This document shows positions 1 to 14,660 of a DNA stretch of 64,000 nt, piece after piece (position 1 is the stretch's first letter; each line of letters starts with the position of its first letter). The DNA lies in assembly GCA_914767715.1 (NCBI GenBank), contig OU612065.1:8430001-8494000 (forward strand), read 5' to 3'. The DNA is from Membranipora membranacea. Lineage: Eukaryota; Bryozoa; Gymnolaemata; Cheilostomatida; Membraniporidae. The position numbers and the translations under genes were made by a program. The notes below the pieces were generated by a model that worked only from the letters and a program-made list of their open reading frames with translations, was not told the origin of the DNA and did not search any database.

Positions 1-3000
1 GCTCTGTTTACAAAAAGGAAGCTTTTCATTATAAATGTCCCCATAGTATGCTCATTTAGCCTGAGGAGGATGTGTCCTCCTTCACCCATCCACCACCGAC
101 AGCCTGCCCAGGCTAATGCTCATAGGTGTAGTGTAGGCTAAACTAGTCATATATATATATATATATATGTCTAGCTAGGTGTTGGTATCTCAAGCTGATG
201 TATATAACATTCAACATCAGTTCAGAAAGAAGTTTATTTCGATCTTACTCAAGTTCATGTGGAACGTTTCTACTACTGATGTTTAGGTTTGTCAATACAC
301 AGTTGGAGAGAACAAAAGGTGATCATGTCACATAGCTAACTGCATGCTGCAACTAAGTTTTTATATTGCTGCTGCATAGTCACACGATATTATCATATCA
401 AGCCTCTGTCGTATAACACAAGTATGTAAATACGAATTCAATAATACGCTTTCCGATTTAAAACTATACATTTTCTAAGGTTCTTGTTTTCAATTATCTA
501 AATACCTGTAGTTTGTTAGCTAGCTGTTGCCTATCATTAGGTGGTGTTAGAGTAATAATCTCATTACTATCGTAACTGAGCATGTAAACATGCTCTCAGC
601 TGACCGGTGGATAATATGTCAGTCAATAATTAAATAATTTTTTATTAATATAATATTTATATTCCAACTGTCTATTGAAGACTCGCTCTGTAACCCCGGG
701 TGACAGGGCAGGTGACAGCACTGGCGAGCACGGCTGGAATGAATAATATGAGCATTTCCAGGGCCAGGATGGTTTCTCACTGTGCTAGTGTAAATAATGA
801 TAACCTTTTTAGTTGCAACTTGAAACTAAACATTCAAAAATCAATGAATTTCTCTTGCCTCCATCCTCTTACACTTTAATTTAAATCAATAATGCTACCT
901 TGACATGTTGATATGGCTAGCTGTTTTTATCCTCTCTCACACATGAAACGAAGATGTGTAATGTATTTTAAAATACTACCTTGATCCTATATTCTATCTG
1001 CCCCATGAGAACAAAGGGAGTAGCAGAAATGAAAGCCAATAGGCATCATTATTTTCTTGCCGGGAGAAATTATCTGGAAAATAAGATAAAAGGGTCAGGC
1101 CAACTTGCCAATCTAAAATAGACAAAATTTTAGTCTAATTTACAGCAGAAAATTTTATTGTAGCAAAATAGAGGGAATTTATACATATATTTGCGTGGAT
1201 AGCAGATGAGTTAAAATTTTATACCCAAAAATACTCGTATGTCTCGTATACATATTTGTATCTACTTTATAGTAAAATAAGTGTAAACTTTAAATTGGAT
1301 GAAAAAATAAGCTTATCAGCTATTTGATGTCTGATAGAAGTAATTAGCCAAGTTCAATTACTTGTCAATGATTATGATCATTTTGATAGATCTGCGATAA
1401 AAAACCTCCGACAATTTCTACCTAGCAATACCATGAATTATATTTAGAAACATATAAACGCCATAGCTGCAACATAGCTCTGATTGCATGAAAACTCTTG
1501 CAGCTGGCTCACTTTACGATCATTTTCCTCACTTTACCGAAAAATCAAATGTTAAACTCAAATCACCCCAAGGACAAGGGTGCATATATCATTTCTGCAT
1601 TACAATAGTTTGACAGATGCTAATGTTGGAGGGATGCGGTGAGTCAGCCCTGTCCAGAGAAACACTTATTATATTAGAAATTGGTAAATTTACCTGCTGT
1701 CCTGCCATCTTTAGCATTAAACCGTTATTTTTCCATATCATCTACAAATGCCTAGAAGGAAGGCGGGAATATCTGGTTTTATTTTTTTATACATAACAGC
1801 AAGGGTTAACTAGGCGCAACAGATCATGAGGACAGTTGGGTACACCTGATCCCTTCTTTCTCTTTGTATGTTGTGAGACATTCAGCAAAGCAACAATTAA
1901 GCCATCCCAGAGCAGCTGTTACTTTACATTAATTGAAATCAATGTTTGAACAGGCACCTTTGGAAAGCCCCATTGATTTTAATTTGCATCATGCGGCACA
2001 CTTTCATTGTCATCCTTTGTTTTTGAGAGGCTAAATTGAGCAATAATATGTTAGCTGTCAATGTGAGAACACAAAGATGAGACATTCCTGTATCGATATG
2101 AATAAATGATGCTCAGTAACATGTCTATAGTGATATAGATTATTCCAAAGAAAAGTAAAAAGGCAAGAACCAAGAGCCACGCTTTTGTATTGTCTTCTTA
2201 TTTGTATACACAACTGATAATTGAAACGAACAAAGTTTAGATGGTGAGAGTGGCATTGAAAGTTTAGCTTGGCTTGAACACCTAGGCATCCATTGTTTTA
2301 ATATTGATATTTTCGCTATTATGATGTATACATAATGGTATAATTACATGCGAGCTGTTTGCCTAGGTTTCATTCTCTGTATAGATATTGAGTACCTCAC
2401 TCTCTCCATCGCAGATATCAGCATAACTTTATTGGACTCGCGTGAAGCACACAAGTTTTTTATTCACTATCACTGTAGGAGAGATACTCGTGTGACGTTT
2501 TCATCAAGCCAAGGGAATCTCATGGGATTAAACATGTCGCATTCAACAGCGATGGTAAAGTCAAGCATCTAATATTAATAGAGTTAGTGTGTATTGTTTT
2601 AAAAACCGGATACAGTTTCATACAGCTGTTCGATAGTATACTATCTATGGTTTTGAGAGGTATTAATGTATTTGTTACTGGAGAATGAGTGGGCTTGAGG
2701 GAGTAGTAGTGTTATTGATTTGTGGATTTGATGAATAGATGGTTATATTCATTAGCTGGCTAGATTAGCTACTATTTAGTTCATCACCTCTAATCAGCCC
2801 GGCTTTTTTCTCCGTGATTTTTACTTGACTATTGCTTCTGTATTGATTTGATGTGTTAGTAACCTATATTTTAAACTTTTACCTTGTACGACTTATTTCA
2901 GTAAGGCAGCTGACTCGATGATAGATGAGCGACCTCAGTACCAGGTTTTGTCTCATCGTTATATCATGTACAACCTTACAAGTGAGTAATACTGAGCTTC

Positions 3001-6000
3001 CGAGCAAATTCACATTTTCCATTCTTTTTTTTAGAATATAGTAGAAATAAAATGCTTTAGAAAGTATGCTACACACTGATTTTATGTGGCGAGGTCTTCG
3101 TTAAGGACTTCAAATCTCTTTTCTTGTTCTCTATAGTTTAAGGTCACATTAAATTTCATACTTTCTGGGGGCTATTACTATATTCATAGTCCCTTTTCAG
3201 AATAATTATATTTCATAAAGCTGTTTTATAAGCTTTATTTTTAACGCTTATGATGGTGGCTTAATTTCTGGTCTGGTGAGTGATCACCAAAGTTTATAAC
3301 ACATTAATAGCTTTGAAACATGTTGTGAGTGAGGTGTGAGTGATGCTGTGTAATGGATTTTTTGGCTGGGATTTTAGTGGCAGCTCAAATCTTTTAGCAT
3401 AACCAGCTTAACAAAGTTGTCAGCTGTCACATCAACAGAGAGAGCTTTTGACTCATGCATGTGGATACCAGATGTTTCACAACTGTTTGCTAGTACACCC
3501 TGGAAGACTAGTGATTTTGTTGTTCTTAGCTCAGTAACGCGAAATCCCTATCTTCCCCGATGTCCAAGCCTAATAACAACCAGTGTCTGCCCTCTAAAGA
3601 CGTAAATGTTGGGAAAGCATTTCATTAATAATTCAAGCCAACATCATAAACTAACAATACTGCATGCTGTCTTAACTACTAGCTAAGATTGTTTCCATGT
3701 CTGACTAGCTAGTTACGTTCGGCAATGTGAAGCTAATGATGTTGAGTGAGAGTTATATTGAGCTACACTCCTCGTAAGTTTAGTGTGATCTGTATGACCC
3801 TGTGGATGCTCGGGTTGCTCAACAATGTGTGAGGGACCTGACAGCTATGCATATATCTAGCTGTCACAACCCCTAGCTGCCTGATGACAGAATAAACCGT
3901 TTAATTTAGAATCAATAAATCCGTGTCAGCTTGGTAGATATATTGAGCGTTTTGAGGCTATATGTATTGCATATTTATTTATTTCATCGAGTTATATCTC
4001 TAAGCTGACAGAAAGTAAAAATATATTACATCTATTTTCGTGTGCTTTCTTTAGTTTTATTTTCCAGATACTCGATTAAGTAATCTCAATACACAGCTAC
4101 AATATTCACCAGCGAGTTCATTATTTTTACTGCATGCACCATCAGGTGATTGTCATAGGATATATGTCATGATTTACGGAACGAATCCAAGACAGGGCCA
4201 GAGAACCCATGGTGTATATAACTAGCCTCAGTACATACCATCATGGTATAAGCAGCACAAGCGTAACTTAATGTGATATTCTGGTCGCATGATACATAAG
4301 TGATATATTTATTAATTATGGATGCAGTAATGCTGATAAAACGCAGGTAAAAATGTCTCCTGTGTATTGATTGTTAGCTCCGAAGCTTTGCTATTGATTG
4401 CGTTGTGTATGAACACCTGATGTCAGTGTATTGATTTCAAGCTTACCGTTGTTTGGTTATAATGTTTTCTTTCATCTAAATCTACATTCAATGATGCCCC
4501 CTTGTGAGTTTCTCCTTTCATTGTCAAGGCTGTGAAACTTTCCATTTTTGCCATCTATATTATTCTAACCACTTATTGATTAAGATCAAAGCATCTCCTA
4601 GCGAGCTCTTTCAAACTTTTGACAGTCTCAACTTTTTTAGCTTTTTTGATCAGATTCATCTATCAGTAGATAATATATACAAGAAATCAGAGAGTCGTTC
4701 TATTTTTGATCTACCGCTATGGCTATTTATTTACCAGGATGTGTCTTCATGATAATGCAAAATTTTATTGCCCAAAATTGGAATGGAATAAAACCTGGCA
4801 CTTCGAGCTAATCAATATGATCAGCTGCATACTATATGCATGTTAAATTTTTGAGTAAGTTAGATTTAGCTTTTTCCTGTATGTCATTTTTCTTGCAAAA
4901 AAATGTGTTGGACAATGGTGATACCAAGGAGAGTACTGATCTCTTGGGTGGAATGTTTTTAACATTAAAATATTTGATAAATTAGAGCGTTACATCAATG
5001 TTTTGCAATCGCTATCTCCTCCATAGATTTATCCCTTTTTATTTAATTTCTGCGACCTAGTTAATGTCCTCTTTGAGCCAATCATGGCGGTTGAACATAT
5101 TCAATACTTATCAGTTACGTAGTACATGGAACCAGGGAGATGGAACGTACCTTCATATGCTAAGTTTTGAGAATCTGAGCTTTCTCCAAACTTGTAATTT
5201 GAATGCTTTAGCTTTATTGCACATTTTTCCAATGGCTTCTAGATTATAGTGTACTAGAAATGTAAGGATAAAAGAGGGTGGTTGATGTTCCTGTACAATC
5301 AATGAGTACGTCCTGACACGGCTGAATGAAAATTAGTATATAATGGAACGCTGGTTGCTGCGAAGAGATCTTTCTTTGGCAGGGCAGAAATCCTTGAAAA
5401 TGAGATAATGATCTTCATACTTCATTAAAATCTTGAATTCTGATTTTTGTGTTCAGTCGCAAACAAAAGTCTAATGCGTTGTTCAGTTCAGTAGCAGTCA
5501 AAGAAATGTTTTAGGTTGACATGACATTAAGCCTAATCTTGAATCTTCGCTGAAATCAGAGGGATTGAATTCAAGTAGTTTGGAAACTCTTAGCTGAATC
5601 CACCGAACTCAAAATAATCGACAATTCAATGAAAGCATCCTATAATAATGAAGAGTTGTCCCCCTACGTTGTAGGTAAAGACAATAACCCATTGTAAGGT
5701 TAACCTTGAGGAGTTGTGTTGGCACACAAATATAACAGCATTATGATTGGCTAATTACAGCAGTATTTGATTGGGCTATTGAGATTTAGCTGGGATTCCA
5801 CCCTCTGTAATGGATACGCCCCTCAATAAAACAAGGTGGCACTCATGCAATTTCATTTCCTGTGAAACAATCTTTCAAGCAAAGATTGGACCAAGAAGTA
5901 ATCTCTTGATTGGACTAATAATGCAGTAACATTTTTAACTATTGCTCTTTGACATGTGACAAGGGAAATTAGGCTACTCAACACTCCATCTAGGACTGTT

Positions 6001-6012
6001 AAGTATTTGATC
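1..6012. other. Left intergenic region, no gene recognised
   Basis: I see no convincing coding exon here. Open frames (for example 2348-2572 and 3417-3605) are short, lack splice or domain support, and resemble no family I know. The stretch is AT-rich, with an (AT)n run near 150-168 and frequent GCTAGCTAG-type words. The last part upstream of 6013 should contain the promoter and 5' UTR of the EXOC5 gene, but I cannot place a transcription start. Confidence 0.5.
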
Positions 6013-9000
6013 ATGTCATTGGAGGAGCTATCACAAGATCCCTTCAATGTGGATGAATTTGTGGAAAGATTAGCATGGAGGTCTAGCCAAGTTGTAGCTT
6101 CTTCTGACTCTGAACAAAAGTTTGACCCAATGGTTCTGCATGGTGCTTTCTGCCAAACTATTCAGCAGTTAACTGAACATGGGAGGAAACTGGAAAAGAA
6201 GGCAAATGTTCTGGAGAATCAGTGTATGGATGAAGAGTCTAGGCAGAGGAAGAAAGTTGATAATTTACTGAAAGACAACCAGGTATGGCACTGACGCAGC
6301 AGCTGTAAACTGCAGCATTGTAGTATCTTGATTTATGTTTGAGTTTGGGGGGAAGGTGCTTTGTTGGTGTTCACCACAGATGGGCATTTCATGTAGTTAC
6401 AATTATATATGCTGCTCTGAAAGGGCACTATAAACAGGCGCATGCGAGCTGTGTGGTAAGATGTGGCAAAGACAGCTGTACTGCGGTCTTGTGATGTAAG
6501 GTCTTGTATGATGTCATAGCGATCCAAACAAAACAGTGTCTCACAACACCACATAAAAGTGGCAGGTGTTGTGTGGGACCGCTGTCTTACATCACTCAAG
6601 GTCTATACAGCAGTGTTGTTGGTGCTGTAGGGCTCGAATGAGTGTGTTCATTGCTGTCTGTGTTGTGGGGTACCTCGAGATGTTATATAAGCTTTGAATT
6701 GGACTGAGTACCTAATATATGTCTTGGCACACAACACAAACCTTCTACTATGAGTTTTCCATAAAAGTGGCTACTGCTCATACATAACTTGACTTTTTCT
6801 GGAATGCAAAGTCGTCATGTTGACTAAGTAATGGGATAATTCTACCATATTCAAAATCACGGTGAACACTGACGAGTTCAACTCTGCCAGAATTCATTTG
6901 TCTCTAAAACTGAGATGACAAAACTCACCTAATCCAATCGAATTGTCTAATATGATATCCATATTATTTCTTCTACAGTATGCCTTCCAAAATTTCCAAG
7001 AACTAGACGGCAGAATTAATTTTGTGGCAACTAAAGTAGTCCATCTTGGAGATCAACTGGAGAGTGTCAATGTGCCACGAGCTAGAAATGCCGAAGCACT
7101 GCACATGATGAGATATCTCAATCTATATTTTTCAGAGGTAGGAATCATATTTCCATTATCTGAAATTCATAACTCAGTTGAAACTACTATGACGACACGG
7201 AAATGGCTTTAAATTCTGAGCACAGATGACTTCAAATTCAAGATGTTGCTAATCAGTCTTCTTAACCCTCATTAGGTTTGCGTACTAAATGTTTGCGAAC
7301 TAATTGTATACAACGCAACTGGAAAGAAAATTTATATTTACTATTCATCTGGGTTTATAGGAAGATCCCCAAGTGGACGACTTGATGAATGATCCATTCA
7401 GGCTTGAGGAGGCAGCTGAGCTGGTCCAGAAGCTGCATCTCATAGCACAAGAGCTACCGACAGCAGACCAAAAATATCAGAGGGCTAAGACAAGGGTGGA
7501 GGAGGCGTACAACCAAGTTGAAGGCAAACTTATAGAGGAGTTTCTGGCAGCCTATAAGAATGGAGAGGTAAATTGAAAATGAAAGATTGCTGATCAAAAA
7601 CAAACAAACCTTTGGCCTACAATATCTACTAATTGGAGGAGGTACAACATAAAAAGCGTGAAAATGGATTATAAATATTGGAGGAAATACCCCTAAATAA
7701 CTGGATTAGTCACCATTAGGAGGGCATGGTGGAAACATGAGGCAGTGAATATTTTCATCTAACTTCTTTTAACCACTAAGTGATGTTTGTTTTCAGATAG
7801 AGGGAATGAAGAAAATGTGTGATCTTCTGAGAAACTTCAGATCTTATAATGCACTGATAGACAAATTCATTGAAGAGAGCCAAAAGCAACAGTTCAATGA
7901 GAAAAACAAGATCATAGAAATCGAGAAAATGTGCTTGATGACATCTGATATTGTCCTACAGGTTTGTTTTGCATATATCAGGCCGAATATTTGACTAAAG
8001 AATCTAAGGTTACTCTACCTAGCTCTTTGTCCCAAGTTACTAGAAGTCTCTCAGGGACAAAGGCATTAAGTTGATCCCAGAATGCTGCACTTGAGAGTAA
8101 ATTTGAAGACAAGCTTGTAGCGGATATTTCAATCTATATGTTTGTCCTATCAGCTTGGGCAGTGATCAAAGAAACAATGCTGTGACACATGGCTCATTCA
8201 GCAATCGAATAGTAAACTTGTGTAAATTTAGTTCTTTATTGACATTATTATATTTGTTGATTTCACTGTAGGTGTTTTTCAATGCTGAAAATGTGATGAC
8301 ACGATTTGTGACAAGTGTTTATACGGGTATGCTCCGCGATCATGTAGATAGTCATCTGGAGACTGCAAAGCCTAACACTGAGGCATATTTAAATATGCTC
8401 AGTCACCTCTACAAAGACATTAAAGAGCTGTCTCACACACTGGCTGACAAACTCAAACTCGGCACGGATACAACATTTCTCATGAAACTGACAAACATCA
8501 ACCTGTTTAAAAGATATCTCGAAGGTTACATTGAGTAAGTCTGGTTGTGTTTTAGAAGTACATGTGAGAGGTAATTCCGGTACATTAATACAGGAAATTC
8601 ATCATGAACTCGAAAAGATGAATGACAAGAATATGACAGTAATGTCTTGAACCTAGAAAGTTGTTGTAATTTTTGGAAACAGAGTGGAAAGGTGTAGTCC
8701 AAAAAAGAACCATTTGATAATTAAGACTATTTAGAAATTGTAGTATAATTGCAATATTCTTGTAGTAAGGAGTACACATATCTGCGAGAGAAAACAGCAG
8801 CCACTTTAGCCAAGTACTATGAAAGTAGAAAACATCTAAAGAAGAATTTACAAGCTGGGGGCTTCAGTGATTTACGGAGAGAGATACAGACAAAGACTCA
8901 CATCAACATTGGACCTGATCTGGATGGTTATAAAGGAGAGGTCAGTGCTTGCTGCTTATATAGGGTTGTTTTGATGACAAAATTACACATGCTCATCTGT

Positions 9001-10738
9001 AACATTCAGTGTGCAAGGCAGCGTATACATGATGGAGACGTAAAAGTTAACGAGACATGTTTGGCCTTGACTGATTTGTCTTCAGATGATGCTTTCGTCA
9101 AAACGCTTGAAAGCATTTGGAATATTGTTTCATCGATGTGAAGTTGTCGTGTTGAAGAGTATTTGCATTGGTATGCTTGTATCCCAATTCCCTGTCCTAT
9201 TTCAGGCTCAATAATTCTTATACCTAATAATTCCAGGTATTCTTGTCCCAAGAGGTAGCAATCAGCATACTGCAGGACTTTAAGCTCGCTTATAGTCGAT
9301 GTAAGAATCTAGTCAGTAGTAAAGATGTTCCTAAACACGCCACAGATATCTACAACATACTTGTGCAGTATCTCTGTACGGAGTTTATAGACTACGCTAT
9401 AGGTAAGCATTTGTTGAATAAATCCAAACATTTTTATAGCAATATTAAGCTGTCTTTAGTTTGAGCCCAGGCATCAGATAAATGCTTAGATTTTCGGGGA
9501 TTTGAACTGGTTATTCATACAGCAGGGAAATCCTAACCCCAGCCTGCCAAATCCAGAAAACTGATTATAATATTAGCTTGGTGAATCAATGATACACTAG
9601 TTCTAGATTGTTCTGTACATGGACCGTGAACTATAACAGGAGATGATATCTTTTCTGTTGTAGAGCTGGCATTGTTTTACTGTCCACTACCTGAGGGTAA
9701 GACTGCTCCAAATCTTCACTTTTTCTCTGCTGTGTCGGATACTAGTGCTATTGTCCATTTATTTGAGAAACAGTTTGCTGATAGCCTTTGGCCCATAGTC
9801 GCAAGGTCACCTCAACAAGAAGAATGCTCTATGACTAAAACTGGCTGGATCGAAAAGGTATTACAATCTTTTTCTGGTTGCACATAGATAGTGGCAATCA
9901 GAGGTTAAGATCCAAAAATTTAATGATCCTGTGTATCGCAGCTTTCGATGAAATAGAGTAAATTAAATAAAAGCACTGTAAGAATCTGTATGACTTGTTA
10001 AGACCAACAAAGAAATCTAACTTCAGCTGTCTTCACATTGAGAAAAAAGAGGACAACTCCCATTACTTGAACTAACTTTTTTTTCAACATACATTTTGAG
10101 ACATCATTACTAGGACTCGTTCATGTTAAGTGTCTCCAAGTATCATCGTGCCTAAATTACTAGATCATTACCGTACACATTTCTGTTTGTAGTACGAGAT
10201 GAAACTTGACTTAGGACTGGAGCGAACACTTATGGCTATCTGCAGTTATATCAAGCACATGTTATACACGGAACAAAAGCGTTCCGACTTTAAGCCAGAA
10301 TCTGCAGAAATAAAGATGATGCATTCTCCTGCATGCGCTACTGTAGTTGCATATATCACTTCAACGATAAACACAATGAAAACCCAGCTAGATGGCAATA
10401 ATCTTTCATCCATGCTGCTAGAATACGGGATTCGACTACACAAGCTTTTATATGAGCATTTGTTGCAATATCAGTATGATTCTATTGGTGCTATGTTAGC
10501 TATTTGTGATGTAAATGAATACAGGACTTGCATAAAGGAGTTAGGATGTGAGCAGGTAGTTCAGTTATTCGATGTTCTTCATTCCCTTTGTAACCTTCTT
10601 GTTGTGCCTCCGGATAATCTTAGACAGATATGCACTGGAGAACCACTGAGTCTCTTAGATAAAACAACATTGCTGTCTTTCATACAGCTTAGGCATGACT
10701 ATAAAACAGCTAAGCTGGCACAAGTGCTGGGAAAATGA
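6013..10738 (+). CDS. EXOC5: Exocyst complex component 5 (Sec10)
   Basis: Sec10 is a core subunit of the octameric exocyst, which tethers secretory vesicles to the plasma membrane before SNARE fusion. Nine coding exons join in frame: 6013-6282, 6979-7137, 7361-7567, 7797-7961, 8272-8534, 8766-8940, 9237-9402, 9664-9857, 10193-10738. They give 714 residues, close to the roughly 708 of vertebrate EXOC5. Recognised blocks are FQELDGRINFVATKVVHLGD in exon 2, KLHLIAQELP in exon 3, a helical middle, IYEHLLQYQ-like and LLAICDVNEYR-like blocks in the last exon, and the terminal SFIQLRHDYKTAKLA segment. The N terminus is predicted coiled coil, as expected for the bundle that joins exocyst subunits. 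The ATG at 6013 is preferred because it gives the family N terminus (SLEEL..PFNVDEF); an in-frame ATG at 5956 would add 19 residues with no family match. All introns are GT-AG. The gene looks intact. Confidence 0.95.
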
Positions 10739-13053
10739 GGAGTGTGGCAAGAATTTGCTCTGATGCTCATCAAGTGTATTTTTAAACTGCATGGGGCTGT
10801 TATCCTGCCATTTTGGACATTGTTGACTTCTATAGCATCCATGTGAATGGTAAAGGTAAAAATGATTTGGTTAAGAAGTATTCAAACATTTTATTACTAT
10901 TCAAAGTATTATTTTTGCATACTTTCTTGTCCATAGTATATGCATTTATATCATACAAGGTCAACTAAATATGTGATAATTAGGATTTTATGGTAATGAA
11001 TGTTATATGTTTATTGCAATGTTATGAATAGCAGACAGGAGGTATATTGGAATGTGGAGAAGTCGTTACATAGTCAAAGCAGTATAACTCTTAACATGGT
11101 TACACTGCTTTCAGTTCTGTATGACTTGCATTTGACTCATGTGACTTATACCTCAGTAAGAAGCCTGCAAAAAAAAACAATATCAATGATTCTGAAAAGG
11201 CTTTGATAATATTGGATGATCTGCTCAGAATTCGCCACTATTCGCAGTGCTTTTTATAACTCGCCATTGAAAAAGTACCTCATATCAGTTTCCAGTTGAA
11301 GACTCAATATCGGTATATCGAAAAATTTGCTTCTCGGACAGTTTTGTTAAGTATAAAACGGTAAGGTGCTCCCATATTTTCAATACAGCGGGCGTGGTTC
11401 AAAATGGTGGAAAACTTTTGGCAATTGAAAAACTATTTCAAACAATACTTTTTCTGATATCTACACATCATTGGCGCCTGGAACCCATTCTCAGACTTTG
11501 CAAGCTTCCCTACCTTCCACAGATTTCGGTAATTTTCAATATTAAACTGTTCTACCCACAAAAACCACTGCTGTATATTAATTATTCAAAACATTTAGAT
11601 AGACCTAGCAATATCACTTGTTAATCAATTAGTACGGAGTTGTCTTTACATATTAATAGAGGACACAACTTGAAAAATTAAAAACAGCTAACTGATTTTT
11701 CTCAGGAAATTTGCTCTTTCACTTGCCAATGTAACGTGTGATGACATTAATAGAATAACCTACACGTGAAACCTTGATGGTCATATCGGAGTAGGACTGC
11801 AAGGTCTCCTAGATTTATTTCCCCGGATTACCAATTTCATCCTTACAATTCAACCTTGCCAAACAAGAAAGGATCAACAGCTGGTAATAAGTTACCCACC
11901 AGTCCTGGAAAACAAATTTCAGCTGTGACCCTAGTCTACGTGTTCAGATGACTGCAAGTGCAAATTATGTAAACGCTCTATATAACAATACCAGTTTTAA
12001 AAGAATCAGATTATTCGAGACTGCAGCGCACTTCTTTAAAACAGGTTGCTGCGGTTGTTCCACTTTTGAAAGTTACATTTATCCACTATCGCTCAGGACA
12101 ATATGCATCAAGTAAGCTGGAAGTTCTATACCTGGCACTGGCATCATCCATTATATTATGAGGCTAAACAGACTTATTTAGCGTTTCAACAGACATAGAC
12201 TATGTGAACTGGGCATCAGGATATTGAAACATTGATGCATCTAGTATGCTTTATTCTGTGAATGTATAATACAAATAAAACAATAATGATGCTCAAAATA
12301 GAAGGCATCTAGGGATTATTGATCAGGAATCTTTTGATTGAGAAGTCATCAAATAAATCTCAAAACTGATCAGAAAGAGTGGTATAAATATATCTGACTA
12401 CATGATTTTGTTTATATTTCTCACAGAGACTATGCTATAATTGGTGAAAACATATTATGGTATAAAAAGTATCTACAAAGTTGATTCAAGGTCCAGTTAG
12501 CACTCCTAAAACATGAATTTTGCTTTATTTTACATAGAATTTTATGTTGGTCCTATTTTCGCTGTATAAAATGGAATAGAAGTATGTACAAAATACCATT
12601 CACCATAGAGATGAGTAAGTATAAGAATGACTTGATTGTTTAATGAGTTGGTGTAATATAATACTAATACTAAGTATTTTTGGAAGGCATATACTGAGGT
12701 GCGAAAAAAGCCACTGACCATATATATGAGAATAACATTTTAGTTACATCGATTTTAAGTAGGCTCTAATTGATGCCCAAACATTGGAAATTCTCCAACC
12801 ATTGTTACATCTACTGCAGATGGGCAACTTATGAAAACACATTTCCCACTGTAGATTAAAAATTAAGCTGTCATGTAGAAGTAATTGACTGATGATTAAA
12901 AACATAAAAACTAATGAGCTCTACTGTGCCAGAGACTAGAAGTGTGGAACTGAATATGTACATGCAAATAAGCTCTTAGTAGCAGCAGCAAAGCAACAGC
13001 TACACTTTCACAACACCCTTACAAAACAATTATACATCCATTTTAGTTTTGAG
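10739..13053. other. Gap between EXOC5 and the MADF gene
   Basis: This holds the 3' UTRs of two convergent genes (EXOC5 on +, MADF on -) and otherwise AT-rich sequence. No coding exon, RNA gene or intact mobile element is recognisable. Short open frames at 11000-11206 and 11394-11624 have no supporting features. Confidence 0.5.
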
Positions 13054-14660
13054 CTACATTGAATCAAACTCTTTGGCAAGAATTGCAAAGATATTAGCCT
13101 TGAGACGAGCGCGTTTATTCTTAGGGACTTCTTCAAACATTTCTGCGACACACATACCAAAGTGGTACTCTGTGAATTTCTGCTGCATCGAATCAGGAGG
13201 AGTGTGTACTGTGTGGGTAGCAGGTAATGAATCGCTCGAGCTTTGTAATAGATTGCCAGAGCGTCTTGAGGTGCTGGAAGCAGTGTCATCATTATCTGTG
13301 TCATGGTGGCTCTACGTTAGAAAAAAGGGGAAATGATTTAAGGTAAAAAATAATGGTTTGATTTGAGACGCATGGCATAGGATGAATCAGAACTTCATAA
13401 CAACCGCTCTCCCTGATCAAGCTGTGGCCAGCTGTTAACATTAAAATCATAGCAACATCCCTCATAGCTTTATAATACCAAGAGAGAATAACTCCTTTTG
13501 TCACAACATAACCGTAATAAAACATTAAATGGATATTATTAATTTAATGTGTTCGTACAATTCTGCATTAAAACTTTGGGGTTTCAGGGGTGTAACAGGT
13601 TTGTATGTTTTGAATGACACCATATGTAGTGATTAATGGTGGAAAGGTTACCTACCAAATGAGAGGGAAATAGAGAAGCTCCATTATGTCGATAAGTTTC
13701 AGAGCTGATTGATGTAGCTTCACGCTTCATTGTTGTGGAAGGTATAGCAGGGATGTGCTTATTCTGCCTGGATGGGGAAGGAGATACAGACAAACTTTTG
13801 GTTTGACTCGAGCTTGGTTTTGATCCGTTAGAATTCATAAATGACTGCTGATATGGCTTCTGTGTGACCTGCATGGAATCATCAGAGGGCGAATCATCTG
13901 GCTCTGGGCCTCCATTGCTCATTGTGCTGATATCAGCTTTATCAAATACACTCATCATACTGTACAATTCACCATCCAGGCTAAGCTTCCCTTTGCAATA
14001 GCCATAGTAAAGCCGGTACCAGTTCTTTTTTAGAAGTTTCACATTCCCACCCAATTCCAGAGCTATCTCCTCAAATGCTGCATCCCTAACTATATTCTCT
14101 TCTCGAGTGAGAGACCTCGGGTTGCTGAGCAGCCCCCACAGCTGTGGTTTGCTTTTGACTGCCTCAATCAGGTTTTTACTCTCTTGGATTCTACAATCGC
14201 CTTTGTCCTGACTTGTGGAGCCCTGGTGCAATAAGAAGTTTTTGCTACGCTTCACAGCACGCTTGGCAGCAGTTTGTGAAGCCATCTGGGCACTGCTTTT
14301 TGCGACTGCAACTGATGCTGGACTCAACTTGAGGAAAGGGATGAGGAATAGTAGGCTGTCGAAGAACTTCCAGTTGTTGGGATTGAAAGGTTTGTCAGTG
14401 TTTTTGGAGGCTTGGTAGATTTTAAAGTATCGAGCAAAGCCAGATCTTAACTTAACCCAGATCGAGCGAACTTCAACTGCTGGCAATCCAAATATCCAGG
14501 CGATCTCATTCCATGTTTTCTCTCGCTTGTTTGCCAATTCAGGGTTATTTCGGCTTGATGGTGGGACATCATAGAGAAACTCATTCTTCTGAACTTCCTC
14601 AATCAGATTAAACAATGTGCTGTCAGAATAGTCTGATAAATCTACATTGACTCTGTCCAT
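13054..14660 (-). CDS. Tandem MADF-domain DNA-binding protein
   Basis: Probable sequence-specific transcriptional regulator. Two coding exons on the minus strand, 14660-13656 and 13311-13054, join in phase 0 across a GTAGGT...ACGTAG intron to give 420 residues. Residues about 16-100 form a first MADF (Myb/SANT-like) domain, with LFNLIEEVQKNEFLYD, a conserved W in KTWNEIAWIFGLP and VRSIWVKLRSGFARYFK. Residues about 158-225 look like a second, diverged MADF domain (NLIEAVKSKPQLWGLL, AAFEEIALELGGNVKLLKKN). A Ser/Thr/Gln-rich linker follows, and exon 2 ends in a compact helical segment (YHFGMCVAEMFEEVP, then LKANIFAILAKEFDSM) resembling the short C-terminal protein-interaction BESS motif of MADF proteins. 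The start at 14660 lies nine bases after a good acceptor (TTGTTGCAG), so a non-coding 5' exon must lie upstream; I could not locate it. Target and pathway are unknown. Confidence 0.82.

Noticed and set aside
150-168. (AT)n and similar microsatellites across the window as possible array structures or origins
   Set aside because: Ordinary low-complexity repeats; no CRISPR-like regular spacing, no bacterial signals, and the DNA is clearly from an animal nucleus.
6535-6582. Hairpin GTCTCACAACACC / GGTGTTGTGTGGGAC in EXOC5 intron 1
   Set aside because: Short and imperfect, with no target duplication or second copy seen; not strong enough to call an element.
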